Shown one piece after another: positions 32,585-43,589 of a stretch of DNA of 64,000 nt. Position numbers and translations under genes: made by a program. Below the pieces are notes generated by a model, which did not search any database, was not told the DNA's origin, and saw only the letters and a program-made list of their open reading frames with translations. Every line of letters starts with the position of its first letter. The stretch's first letter is position 1. The DNA is taken from positions 2,232,001 through 2,296,000 of the forward strand of contig JADWQD010000002.1 of NCBI GenBank assembly GCA_016110215.1, written 5' to 3'. The stretch comes from Capronia americana (Eukaryota > Ascomycota > Eurotiomycetes > Chaetothyriales > Herpotrichiellaceae).

Positions 32585-32957
32585 GCTTGGTCGGAGGGGT
32601 GAACTTTGAGATGAGGGTCAGTGTCCGCGGTCAACAACGAGGAACGGGTCCAGTGTCGCGTTTGCGCATGCCTACCTCATGATTTTGCTTCAATGTCAAC
32701 CGGTCGTGTAGAGGGTGCAGATGTGGTGAGGGTAAAGAGAATTGAGCGCAAGAGCGCAAGGAGGGCGTCCACGCACAATGAACGCGTAAAGTGGAACGCG
32801 TCGAAAAACACGCCAGTCCCAGTTAGGAAACAGAGAGTCGATCTCGAGTCCTCCGGCCGCAGCGAGTCGTTGAGAGGCCGAGTCGACAATCACTGTCGAC
32901 TTTTCCATCTCTCACTATCGTCTCCGGCTCGACCGTCTGCGCTCATCATTTGCGACG
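32585..32957. promoter_or_regulatory. Bidirectional promoter of MCM2 and the UBR7-like gene
   Basis: Only 373 bp separates the two start codons. Perfect ACGCGT words lie at 32782-32787 and 32796-32801, 14 bp apart and about 200 bp from the MCM2 start. ACGCGT is the MluI cell-cycle box bound by the MBF complex (Mbp1/Swi6) that drives G1/S genes including MCMs in yeasts. A CGCGTTTGCGC stretch near 32657 may be a further weak site. Binding here is inference from the motif and gene context. Confidence 0.6.
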
Positions 32958-34696
32958 ATGGAGGCCATTCCCGAGAACGAAGAGCCTACCGCGCCTGTCT
33001 TGCAAGACTCTCAAACCGCATCGGAATTCATCAACCAGCAGCTAGCCCTTGAGGCTGATGCGCGTGAAGTGCTACCATATGTAAACCTAACGATTCCCCC
33101 ATGGCTCGTTTAGCCACCGTCTAATCTGACTTTGGCCAGAAATTTGACAAATGTACCAACATCCTCGGACCCCTCCGACAGAACGTCTTCGCCTGCCTGA
33201 CATGCTCTCCTCCACCCGCCTCAGCAGCACAAGTCTACACCCCCGCGGGGGTCTGCTACGCTTGCTCCATCTCCTGCCACGGCGAACACACTCTGGTCGA
33301 ACTCTTCTCCCGGCGTGACTTTGTCTGTGACTGTGGCACCAGCAGGCTTCCTTCAACGTCGTCATGCACCCTACGGTCAGATCCTGCAACTGGCAGTCGA
33401 GGTGTTCATTCCCAAGAACCGCACAAGGGGAACCATTACAATCACAATTTCCAGAATCGTTTCTGCGCTTGCGAAGAAGAATACGATGCCAACACAGAGA
33501 AGGGGACTATGTTCCAATGTTTGGGGTTGGGGACAGTTGAAACAGGTGGATGTGGTGAGGATTGGTATCACCCTGAATGTTTGATGGGTCTGCCAAGGGA
33601 CTGGTATACGCGGCAAGAATGGAAGGAAGAGGAAGCGAATGGGGAGAAGGAGCTTGACGATGGAGAGAGTGAAAGGAAGGAAGAAGTCTCCCACCCAGTT
33701 CCCCTGGGCTTTCCGCACGAGGACGACTTTGAGGCCATGATATGCTACAAATGCGTCGAGTCGAATCCATGGATCAAGAAGTATGCGGGCACGGCAGGGT
33801 TCCTCCCACCTGTCGCTAATCATGAGAAGTCATTGGCCGCCTGGGCTGAAGAATGGAAAGCCATGGGCTGTGTGACTTATGCCCAATATCGCGATACGGT
33901 GTCGGCGGGGTGCAAAACGTGGGCTGAATATCTCGCAAAGACAAAGCCAGCAACCGCCGAGCCCGCTGTTGCAGATCCCAGTACCACGAATTCCTTGAAG
34001 CGCAAAGCATCAGAGGGCGACATGGAAATCCGACCATCAAGTCCGACAAAGCGCGTTAAGGACGAAGTGACCACGGCATCACAGGATGCCAATCTCCCAT
34101 CAGGACTTGCCCAACCATCTCCCACGAACGGCACCTCGCTCGTCAATATTGCGGAGATCCCTTCGTCGACGGCTCAACCCACAGAACCCGACTCAAAACC
34201 CCAACACAAACACGATCTCCTCCCCTCCCCTGCGCCCACCGGCAGATTTAGTCTCTTCCTCAAGGCAGATTTTCGCGACCACCTCTGCCACTGTCCCTCA
34301 TGTTACCCGGATCTCATCCCACACCCTCAACTCATCGAGGACGAAGAAACATACGAGCCCTCTATCTCATCGGACGGATCCTCACAGCATCACCCCAACG
34401 GCACGAATGGTGGCTCATCCCGTGCCTCCCTCCTCGAACGTGGAGAAGCTGCCCTCAGCAACATCGACCGTGTCCGCGCAATCGAGGGCGTCATGGTCTA
34501 CAACCACCTCCGCGACAAAGTCAAGGAATTCCTCAAGCCGTACGCGGAGGAAGGGAGGGTCGTCAGCGCGGACGACATCAAAGCTTACTTTGAGAAGCTG
34601 AGGGGTGATTCCCAGGGGATCAAAGAGGCAAGGGCCGATGCAGGGGGTGGCGAGGAGGGAGAGGGGAATAGTAGAAGGGAGCAGAGCGGGTATTAA
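32958..34696 (+). CDS. UBR7-like E3 ubiquitin ligase (UBR box plus PHD-like finger; Mlo2-type)
   Basis: Two exons: 32958-33080 and 33140-34696, giving 559 aa. The 59-nt intron (GTAAAC to CCAG) joins VLPY to KFDKCTNILGPLRQ. Residues ~46-115 form a UBR-box zinc domain: CTN, FACLTC, GVCYACSISCHGEHTLVELFS and FVCDCGT. Next comes a PHD-like Cys/His cluster (RFCACEEEY, GGCGEDWYHPECLMG, CYKC). The middle is disordered with a basic SLKRKASEG patch. The C-terminal ~200 residues contain FRDHLCHCPSCYPDL and DKVKEFLKPYAEEGRVV, as in UBR7/Mlo2 orthologues. The mammalian protein ubiquitinates histone H2B; targets in fungi are not established. Divergent from MCM2, so possibly co-regulated. Confidence 0.85.
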
Positions 34697-35495
34697 TTAA
34701 ACCACCTGAGTCCGCCGGGAACAGGAACCTGATGTTGGAAATGCACGAGTAGTACACTCCTTTGGACTTGGTATCTGCTAGTGGCCATTGCTGCCATTGG
34801 TTCAAAAGCTAAATCGACAGTGGTCGGACGAGGCCTTCACCTGGGTGGCCTCCCCCAAAGTATGAAACGTTGTCATGAACTAAATCCCTTCTTAAGCCCC
34901 GATCTCGGTCTTTCTCCTGCCATACTTTCCTCCTGCTGACCGAGTCCGTCCTTCCTCAAAAGTACACGGTACAGTACAATACGCTCCCTGTCGAAGCTTT
35001 CCACAACCCCTTTATGGGCTTGTGACGGGCTAGGAATCCTCCGACTTGGATAGGACATATTCCTTCCCAACTGAGGCTTCTATGCTTCCGCTACTGAGTT
35101 ACCGGATAGGCAGGTTGGCGATGACCAACCCAGAGTATAGGTAATCTAGGTGCTTGGTTCGGTCTTCAAGGGAGTCTACATAGATAAGAGATCGGTCAGA
35201 ACAATATCCCGGCTTCGAGAAAGAGTCCCGTTTCTATTTCCACCAGGGCCAGTTCATACGGTTCGGTGTTTCCAACGACTCGGACGACAAGGTCCAGAGC
35301 GCAGACGTGAGCGTGGAATCGTTTCCAGCACAGAGTCAATCCTCGCGGAACTTGGAACAGAGGAGCTAGACTTGGAAACGCAGCTCGCTTCCACCTCTAT
35401 AAAACAAGGTTCTATAGCTCTAACCAAGCATAACCATAGTCATTCCCTTCTAAGGTAGTGCGACCCTACCGTCCCCCTGAAGTCTTCAAATCCTA
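34697..35495. other. Convergent intergenic region
   Basis: 3' flanks of the UBR7-like and HAD genes. An open frame at 35150-35458 has no recognisable content. Confidence 0.5.
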
Positions 35496-36378
35496 TCATA
35501 ACTTCGCCTTACTCACCCACGGCTCCCCGACCAGCTCCAACCCAGTCAAGCGTTCGAGTTCCCTGACCGCGTCCTTCGTCTTGCCCAGCACGACCCTCAC
35601 GGTCCGAATGCCCAGCGCCTTGGCGGTCTTCAGGTTCTCCCCGATATCGTCGAAGAAGACGACATCCTCGGGCCTGATGTCGTCGCCCCACCGCTCGCGG
35701 ACCAACTTCAACGTATGTTCGTAGATGTCGCGGTTCGGCTTCCTCATGCCGACGTGCGCGCTCGAGACGAAAATTTCAAACACCTTCTTGACGTCCTCGG
35801 GCCCGGGCACGCTGAACGGATGGCCCTCGGGAAACACGGTCGTGTTCGACAGCGCCGCCAGCCTCCAGCCGTGGGCCTTCAGCTTCAGGAGCGCCGGGTA
35901 CATCCACGGATCCGGGTCGCGGGATTTCCGCATCATGTCCCAGTACAGCGTCTCGGCGTCGATGGCCGGCACGGGCGGCGGGTCCGAGATGTGCAGGGTT
36001 TCGGCGTGGAATTTGGCCCACAGGTCCGGCCGTTCCAGGTCGGCTTTGAACAGTCGGAAATAGTTCGCGTCGTTGGGGATCTCGCCCCGCTCCAGCTTGT
36101 GCCATGCCCCGTTGGGAGTGAGCGCCCGGATGCTGTAGTTGATGTACCCCTTGGGGATGCCGTGCTGGATCTCGTAGTCCAGGATTGCTTGGAACGGAGA
36201 TACTACCTTTGATGGGTCAGTCTTCGTTCGCCTCACGTTGATGGCCATGTTCATGTTTTCCGGTTGCCGTTTTCTTCTCTTCGAGCACAACGCTTGATGC
36301 GGGATGGGGAGAACTTACACAAACGCCACCAATGTCGAACAGGAGCACTTTCGGCCGGGACTGGCTGATGGAAGCCAT
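35496..36378 (-). CDS. HAD-superfamily hydrolase (epoxide-hydrolase N-domain-like phosphatase)
   Basis: Two exons on the minus strand: 36378-36319 and 36206-35496, giving 256 aa. Exon 1 is only 20 codons (MASISQSRPKVLLFDIGGVC). The 111-nt intron has a GTAAGT donor and AAAG acceptor, and the joined FDIGGVCVVSPFQAILDYE reads as a continuous HAD N terminus. Motif I is LLFDIGGV (nucleophile Asp15), motif II LAALSNTT, motif III Lys in VGMRKPNRDIYEH, and motif IV VVFFDDIGENL. The FDIGGV form and the alpha-helical cap resemble the phosphatase domain of soluble epoxide hydrolase and ACAD10-like proteins. It probably hydrolyses a small phosphate ester; the substrate is unknown. Confidence 0.85.
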
Positions 36379-37069
36379 TGTGAGATGGACAGATAGACGC
36401 GCAGGACGAATGAACTGGGAATTCCGAGGCTATCGCAACGATCCACAAGATATCATGACCACGAGGTTTCTCTGTTGAATCTTGAGCCGCAAAAGGAACA
36501 GGAAACGAAAGCCACTATTTACAGCCAGGTAATTTAATAGTCGAGGCTTCGGTCTTGTTCGAGATTTGAGCCGAGGCTTTAACTCTCGCTGTCGCTCCGA
36601 CCGGAAGGCATCGACCATCTGAATGCGCCGCAGTAGGTGATGAGCGCGCTTTCTCTTCTGCGGAGTATTTGGCCAACAGTCGCACAATCGCATGTCAAAG
36701 AGCCTAGAGGCCCAGTATTTACGGCGGTGCATGCCGCTGTAGATCCTGAAAAGCTGATCAGATCTCTACCATGACGTTACAGAGCGCTCGCAGTGCCTCG
36801 CGTTCGACGGCAGTATTGTCAATGGTCGGGGTCTTGTGCGCCGATTTGTCGCCAGGCGTGTCTCAGACGAGGGTGAAGAGATCAAGGTCAGTTGCAGCAG
36901 AAGTCGCACAATAGATCCAACAGGCTTTTAGCCGTCTTACACGTGAAATTGTCTGGCTCTAACAACAACATGGAGCCCCGGCTTTGCATCGGCGCAAGCA
37001 TTTGTTGTTCGAGTAAGTGCATTAGAACACTACCTGACTTTTGCACATCTCACCAACCGCACTCCTCTG
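36379..37069. other. Intergenic region
   Basis: Promoter of the HAD gene and 3' flank of the O-methyltransferase gene. No further gene seen. Confidence 0.5.
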
Positions 37070-38510
37070 TCATTTGTGCCTGAAGACCAATTCAATGACA
37101 GTGTCGGAACTCCCCTCTGGCTGCACAAAGGCCACAGGCTCCAACCTCTCATCGGCCTGCCTGAATAGCTCGATCCAATCCTCTTTCCTTCTCTCCAGGG
37201 CGTTGACGGCCGTCCACATCTGCAGATCTGCGGTGGTGATCAGTCTTTCAATGGGTGGAGGCAGGGCTCCCTTCGGCGGCATAATGTTGTCTACTACAAT
37301 GAGACGCGCGCCGTCCTTGATAAGTCCATCTTTACAGTTGATGATGTTTCGCAAGATGTTGACAGCTATGGCATCAGGCCAGTCGTGCAACACGTGACGA
37401 AGGAGAAAGACATCGGCGCTCTGCTGCGGTTGAGGCGTCATGAAGTTGTGCGCCTGGAATGAGACTCGCGATTTGAGATCAGGGGGCACCAAGGCCTCAA
37501 AAGCGGTTTCAACTTCGGGGAGGTCTTGCACCACAAGTCGCAGAGCTGGAAACTTCTCGGCCAGAGAAATGGAGACGTGGCCACTTGAACCACCAACCTG
37601 TACGAACAGTCAGTCAGGCAGCCAAGACGTGGCGATTCTAAAGGATGGAAACACTGACATCAACAACGGTAGCTTCACCAAGGCTTTCCCAGTCGAAGCC
37701 GTCAGCCGTGAACCTCGTCTCGTGACCGCCGCCGTCCATGGATTCCATGGCTTGTGCGAATTGACGAGCACGCCAACCCTTCTCAGAACCTTCCCCATCG
37801 TCCCTGAACCAGTCAAACAGGCCTTTCCCTTTCTCCAAATTCCAGGCTATGCTGATCGCAGCCTCAGTTGGATCCTGTGAATCGCCATACTTTTCAACAG
37901 CGTCCCCCAGACGCGAGCTCGCGGGCAGAATTTCCCCAAGATTGTGGTTGATCCAGGGTGTCAGACTCGGCTTTCTCACAGGAGCCATCGAAAGCGCAGT
38001 GTGAGCAACGTGATCGGGACGAGGCTCGAAGAAGATGTTCTTCGTCATTGCGTGTCGAAATAGGCGCCGTACCTGTCTCTCCGTCAACGGCAGTTTTCCT
38101 GCGAGATCCGAGTAAGAGATGTCGCCGCTGGTCGGCACCGCTTCGAAGACTCCGAACTTTGCGAAGGCGCTGAGGACCGTGAGATCATGCTTCGTCTACA
38201 GATGTCAGAGACTCCTGAGCACTTCACCAGCAGCGTCGCGCACGGTATAAGCTTGCCAGTAGATATAATCTTGCGGCCCCGTTGCCAGCTGCTCAAGCAA
38301 CCAAGTAGAAGTCAGGAGCTTCGTCCGCGCTTCCTGTAGCCGGGCATCGTCTGCTCCGCCAGTATAATGCAGTGGCCCGCTGGGTGAGAAAGTCGGATGA
38401 GGTAGCTTTTGGTCACTGAGGATGTCCGTGATGATCTTCACGCTCGAAGTGATGGACTCGGCCAAGCTAGTCAGGCTGATGTCCTCGAGCGTTTGTGCGG
38501 CCATTGCCAT
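37070..38510 (-). CDS. SAM-dependent O-methyltransferase (COMT family, fungal secondary-metabolism type)
   Basis: Three exons on the minus strand: 38510-38244, 38195-37659 and 37597-37070, giving 443 aa. Intron 1 is 48 nt (GTGCGC donor, CTGAC branch, TGTAG acceptor) and joins WQAYT to TKHDLTVLSAFAKF. Intron 2 (GTCAGT donor) joins EATVVD to VGGSSGHVS, rebuilding SAM motif I at ~265-275. An N-terminal dimerisation and winged-helix part (LPLTERQVRRLFRHAMTKNIF) precedes the Rossmann domain. FLLRHVLHDWPDA carries the likely catalytic base His at ~339. It resembles fungal methyltransferases of the sterigmatocystin-OMT class that methylate phenolic hydroxyls. No polyketide or peptide synthase lies within the window, so the substrate is open. 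Confidence 0.88.
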
Positions 38511-39631
38511 TGAGATGTTGTAATATACGGTCAGTAGACAGAGGAGAAATTAAGACACAACGAAAGCGGAGGGGAAATAGAACGCGAAATGGTCAACTTT
38601 GTAGACTTTAGATCCTTCGACCTCGTACGAACGGGCTGCTCAAGGTAGGATCGCATCCAGAGGCTCCAATCAAAGGAATAGGATGTTGGATGCCCATGCT
38701 TAGCAAAGACTGTTCGTATGATTCGTGACCGTGCACCAGCGGCACGCCGGCTGGGGGGTCTCTCCGAAGACCACGCCGTTCATATCGAAACCGTATCCGA
38801 TGGATACCATTAATAGCAGGTAGGTGGGTGGTGATTCGGTGATCGGCGATGCATAGCTTTGGAATCCCCAAAAGGGGAATGGGGCATATCGAAGTTCGCG
38901 CTGGAATGGATGCTCAGGGTGTGTCTACCAGATCGGGCGCTGACGGAGATCAATCTGGAGTTGGGGCTCATTTCGTGTCACCCATTGGTGAAGTTAACCC
39001 ATACAGCCGCTCGGCATCTGATTGTATCAAGTGTGGTCAGGGCCTAGTGCTTTTGCAGAACGGCCTTCTCAGAGTGCTGGAAAGATAACATGAATAGGAA
39101 AGATTCAATGGATGTCCGAGGTTGATACGACAAAGCCCAGTCAGCATTGCTATAACCGAGGGGCGCAACCCGCCCGGGCAATTGCCGTCAAGAAGAAGCA
39201 GTTGATGGACAGGAAGCACGCTCGGTCGTCTCGCATTTGGGAGCAGGAAGATGCTGACACGAGGAGAAGCTTGTACAGAGGGAGGAAAGACAGGTTAGGT
39301 TGATGTTACTAGTCTGGACGGTGACCTAGCCTTCCACCCCGGAGTATATTTCTTCCGCTTACCGAGCTCACAACCGCCACGTACTGTGCACAAGACAACT
39401 CACTTGTCGCTCACTTCTCACTCACTGATATGCCTGCTCAACTGTGTAAAGTGTTTGGACCGTCCTAGAGTGGACCTATTTTGACCGTAAATCACCTTGT
39501 AAAATTTCAAGATATGATGATTGTCCTCCGCTCTCATTGGCTAGTGATGCCTACTCAGTGTACAGCTGCTGATCGCAAGCTTGTCTCTTCCACACGTTCT
39601 CAACCTCAACCCGCCGCTCAGGTATAATCAG
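38511..39631. other. Intergenic region
   Basis: About 1.1 kb between two minus-strand genes. Small open frames (for example 38849-39088) have no recognisable content. No RNA gene or repeat recognised. Confidence 0.5.
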
Positions 39632-40256
39632 TCACTTGAACGGCACAAACCCTGGCTTGATGAAGTTCCCACCATTCTGCACCAGGCCCTCAACAGGCTC
39701 CGCCCACGCGACTTTGTCCGACACAAACTGCTCAAGCCGCGGCTTCAGATAGTCGGACACGAGCTCGAACTGGTCCACGGCACCCAACCTCAGAATGTGT
39801 GTGCCTGGAAAGCCGCTTGAGACGCGGTACAGCAGGGACCCGCACGTCTTGCAGAAGTAGCTGTCCATCTGGTCTCCGCTCGCTATGCCTGTCTTCCGCT
39901 CATATTTGGTGAGGTTTTCTTGGCCGCGCACGTGTTTGAGGGTGTCGTCTTTCTGCAGAGCGATATGGGTCAGGCATGTTCATGTCATGTCATATTATGT
40001 CGTGCCGTGCCGAAGCAGGGTAGGTGTGCGCGTGCTTGTGGTCCCACTTACGATGACAAAGTTACTGGCAAACACAGAGGACGTGATTTTGCGGTCATCG
40101 GTGCAGTGGCAGATGAACTGGTACGCGTTAGACGCCGGTATACCGAGTCGACACATGGCCTCTTACGCTGGTGATGAAGTTGTCTCCCTCAACGGAATAC
40201 TCGAGGAGGATGGCGCCGCAGTAGCAGGATGATGTGATTTTGGAGAGGTCCGTCAT
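39632..40256 (-). CDS. GFA/CENP-V-type small zinc protein
   Basis: Three exons on the minus strand: 40256-40167, 40117-40052 and 39952-39632, giving 158 aa, usual for the family. Introns (49 and 99 nt) have GTAAGA and GTAAGT donors and phase-0 joints: NFITS to FICHCTDDRK, then FASNFVI to KDDTLKHVRGQ. Metal-ligand positions visible: C11 and C13 (CYCG), C33 and C35 (FICHC), C86 and C89 (FCKTCG). The family usually reads CHCxDCRK; here Asp38 replaces that last Cys. The name glutathione-dependent formaldehyde-activating enzyme is historical, and most fungal members have no proven reaction. A role in thiol or aldehyde detoxification is only a possibility. Confidence 0.85.
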
Positions 40257-41570
40257 GATTGCTTGGGTATGGCCGCTTTCCTTCAATCTGGATTTGATCG
40301 CTTTCGCCAGTTTGGGATCGATTGCTTGGCTGTCTACCTGAGTTGTATCGCAGATTTATCCCAGTGGGAGATACAGCATTTATAACAATAATGTCCGCCA
40401 TATATGGGATGCTCGTTCAGGTGACGACGGTGTCCCCCACGCACCACCTGCCGCCTCCTGGCTGAATACTGCCCTGCATATGCACAGCAGACTCTCCAAG
40501 GGTCATCCTATTGCATTCGCACTGTTAATGTTTGTGAAGCTGGCGATCGAGCGTGTTGATCCTGGCAAGACGGCTCGCTTCGGTCGGCAAAGTCGCTTAA
40601 TTCCGCTCTGTGGGCCTTGGTCGCATCGATATGGATCGAACTTTCCCCTCTGCGAGGATGCATTTCTGGCTGGAATCGACATTGTACTGCCCAATGCTGG
40701 CTCAGTATCGGAATGCCATGGGCTGGGACAACTCACTAATGCGTTGACATTCGAATGTGTCAATGCAGGTAAGGCGGTACACAAGAGTCCCAGTCTGGTG
40801 ATCTGCTGCGAGCGGGCTCCCCTCCTGAGTCCCTTGCCAACCAGTTATATCCAGACAGCCAACAATAGCACACGAGCTCCAACGGGCTGTTGGTACTTGG
40901 CCGGGGTCTGACCTGTAACCTACTACTTGGGGCGTGGGCCTGGCGATGGCCTGTCATGGAGATCTTCGGCTTCGTTTTCAGTGTTACCACCATATCATTG
41001 TCCACCGCTCCACAGGCGGGAACAAGTCTTCCCCCTAAGCTACGTTAGTATGCAATGGCAGCTGCGTCAGCAACTGCTTTTTAATGCGGGACGCTACCTG
41101 CTTCACATTCATGATAACTAAGCAAAGCCACAGTGTCAATCCTGATCCTCTCTTCAGCCTTTGCGTAAGACGCGATGGTCATTTGCCAGTTGCAGTTCGT
41201 CGAGTCCGACGTGGTTCCGGATCGGGGTCACCACACCATGTTGGCCAGGGATAATGCAGCAGACGACAATTTTCCAGTCGCCTTCAGGATCAAAAGGGAG
41301 CGCGAGACCCAATTCTCTGTCCGGAGTGGTTTAAGTGCTCGGTCCATTCCTTCGTATAGTAGAGTCTTATGTCTTTGGCGGACATCTCGCAATCACGACG
41401 CAGTGTGCCGAAACGGTGTCCTTACATGCGGCACCTTCGCAGCGGTAAAAGCACATATTCTCGCACATGGACCAACATCAGACCAGCTCGTTATTCCGGA
41501 CTCCCTCAAAAGTCACTGAAGGCAAGCTTAGGTGAATATCGATGTGCACGCAGGTGACGGCCAGCACCCT
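40257..41570. other. Intergenic region with a possible SDR-like remnant
   Basis: No complete gene. An open frame at 40480-40911 (plus strand) contains GIDIVLPNAGSVS, like the IDIVVxNAG motif of short-chain dehydrogenases, and reaches a perfect donor AG|GTAAGG at 40768/40769, but no N-terminal Rossmann motif or convincing downstream exon was found. Confidence 0.4.
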
Positions 41571-42912
41571 TCACCGGAACAGCTCTGCCAGCAACTTCAT
41601 CAGAAAATCTCGCCTGACCACTGCGCCGAACCTATCGCCGAGAAGTATCACACATTAGCTTCGTGCTTCCATCGCGCCTGGCACGTCTCGGCCCTCGCCA
41701 CCGTCATACCGGGTCAATTCACTTACCCGTAGCATTTCACATGCCCCAACAGCTTGTCTGACATATGATGCAGAAAATTGACCTGCAGCATATGGAAGTT
41801 TGGCGTCTGCGCAATGCAATGCCAAGCCTGAATGGGTGTCAATTCCAAGGCCTGGTCAAGCGGTAGGGTCTCGGAGATATCGAGCAGACGCTCGAGGGTC
41901 GCTTTATGAACTGGCCATGAGGGCGCGGCGGTCGAAGTGGCCGGTGACGGTGTCGAGGGCGAGGTGGCGATAGGTAGTGGTGAAGAGGAAGGCGAGCAAC
42001 ACAGAAGAGCTGCGGAAGCGGTGTGGACGTGGCCATGCGGTGAGCTTTTTGCGCTGGAACCGCCGTCGGAGGGAGAAACGCTGTCCTCGGCGTTCGCGCG
42101 AAGATGCGGAAGACAAGGAGATTCGAGCCTTGGGGAAGCGTGTTGCGTCAGTAGAGTGGCGGAGAAGGGGACATGGTCAACCGGGACGGAAACAGTACTT
42201 ACTTGAGCACGAATTCCATGGCCACGACGACCACGTCGAGCTGAGTGACATATGCTGGGATGAGGCCGCTTCTCATATGAAGGTTCGTCAAAGGAGGATT
42301 GCTGTTCCCATCTCCGTCTGGGGGTTGCACATGCAACTGCACCGGTTGCTCGTTCTTCGTCTCGACCCAGACGAGAGTGGTCGTGCTGCTGGCAAAGGAG
42401 TCGGCGTCGCTGGTCGCACTGTCATTGGAAGGGGAGAGGTATGCATTCGCTCCATTCTCGCGTAACGGGTAGGCAAAGTTGCGCCAACCGTTGCTTGCAT
42501 GATGGACCGGGTTGGACGGCTCCCGGAAGTGAGATGACTTGGCTTCACTGTCGGCGAGTCGAAGTTTCGTCAACGCCAATTCGCGCTTCAGGTGCTCGAT
42601 TTCGTTCTGTAGCCTGGCTTCATTGCCGTGCAGACGCCGGACAGTCTTCTCCAGCGTTTGCAGGTATTGGTCGCGTCGGTCTCTGAATGTCCTAGTACGG
42701 CCCGGGGTTGGTGATAAGCCACAAATATCATCTGGGAGCTGACCATCATATGTATGGACTTACTTCTGTGCCTTGCGTAGTTGCTCTCGTCTATTCGCGA
42801 CCTTGTCTGCCTGGCAGTCAGCACAAGCACGTCTTGGCCACGAGGCACTCCCGCGAGGACGCAGGTACATACCTTCGACCGATCGAAACAGGGGCCGGAA
42901 GATGTCCGACAT
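41571..42912 (-). CDS. bZIP transcription factor with DUF3425-type C-terminal domain
   Basis: Five-exon model on the minus strand: 42912-42873, 42806-42764, 42682-42203, 42128-41727 and 41631-41571, giving 341 aa. The basic region and zipper are split by an intron: VANRREQLRKAQK then DRRDQYLQTLEKTVRRL, followed by a coiled coil (NEARLQNEIEHLKREL). The C-terminal half has the DUF3425 pattern: VTQLDVVVVAMEFVLK joined to LESPCLPHL, a Ser/Pro stretch, WPVHKATLERLLDISETL, LTPIQAWHCIAQTPNF and LLGHVKCYGFGAVVRRD. These proteins are fungal-specific regulators, mostly uncharacterised. The start is the weakest part: I use the ATG at 42912, but an upstream open frame (43273-42926, beginning MAAFDEGGSDAKLSLDG) could supply an additional first exon. 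Confidence 0.7.
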
Positions 42913-43589
42913 GTCTGGTTGCTAATCAACGATGATGGATTGTCTGTTCGTGTTGTCGGATGGATGCGAGGACGGTGGGCATTTCCAGGCAGACTGTCGA
43001 GTACATACATAACTCAGGCATATCACCACGTTGGTCAAGACCCAGGCACAGGTCGAATGAGCCAAGCGGCTTTCTGCCGTTTCGCTCGCGTCTCAGGCTA
43101 GGAGGCTCCAAGGCCCCGCACTCGCCTCCCCTAGCCCCCTTCGTGGACCCTCTGGCGCCCCTGGATTCGACGCCTCGCCCGGCGGCTCTCCATGTTTCGG
43201 CCTGATACATAATCAGCTTCTTCCCGTCCAGGCTTAGCTTTGCATCGCTGCCGCCCTCGTCAAAGGCCGCCATTGTCGAAACGGGTAATAAAATATCTGG
43301 TAATCCGCAGAATATCTTTGGAACCCTTCACATATTGCCATGCAATCCCGCTGATGGCTTGAATCAGTCTCACGTCTCGAAGAGATTGCGAAGGAACACG
43401 CAGACGATGGTACAGAGTGGAGGTGAAGTTGTTGCGGCGACGAGTAGCCAACATGGGCAGTATAAAGCTAGAGTACTGCGCGCGTGGACGAGTGGAAGAC
43501 AGCTCAACTTCCTATGACAGACGACCACTGGGAAACTTTGTCACGTCTTACCTTTGCCAGTCAAGCGGAAAAGATAGCAACATCGCACG
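42913..43589. other. Divergent promoter region, with possible upstream bZIP exon
   Basis: Between the bZIP gene (minus) and the secreted propeller gene (plus). The minus-strand open frame 43273-42926 is Arg/Gly-rich (RGVESRGARGSTKGARG) and starts in a protein-like manner. I could not place a clean intron linking it to the bZIP exons. Confidence 0.4.
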
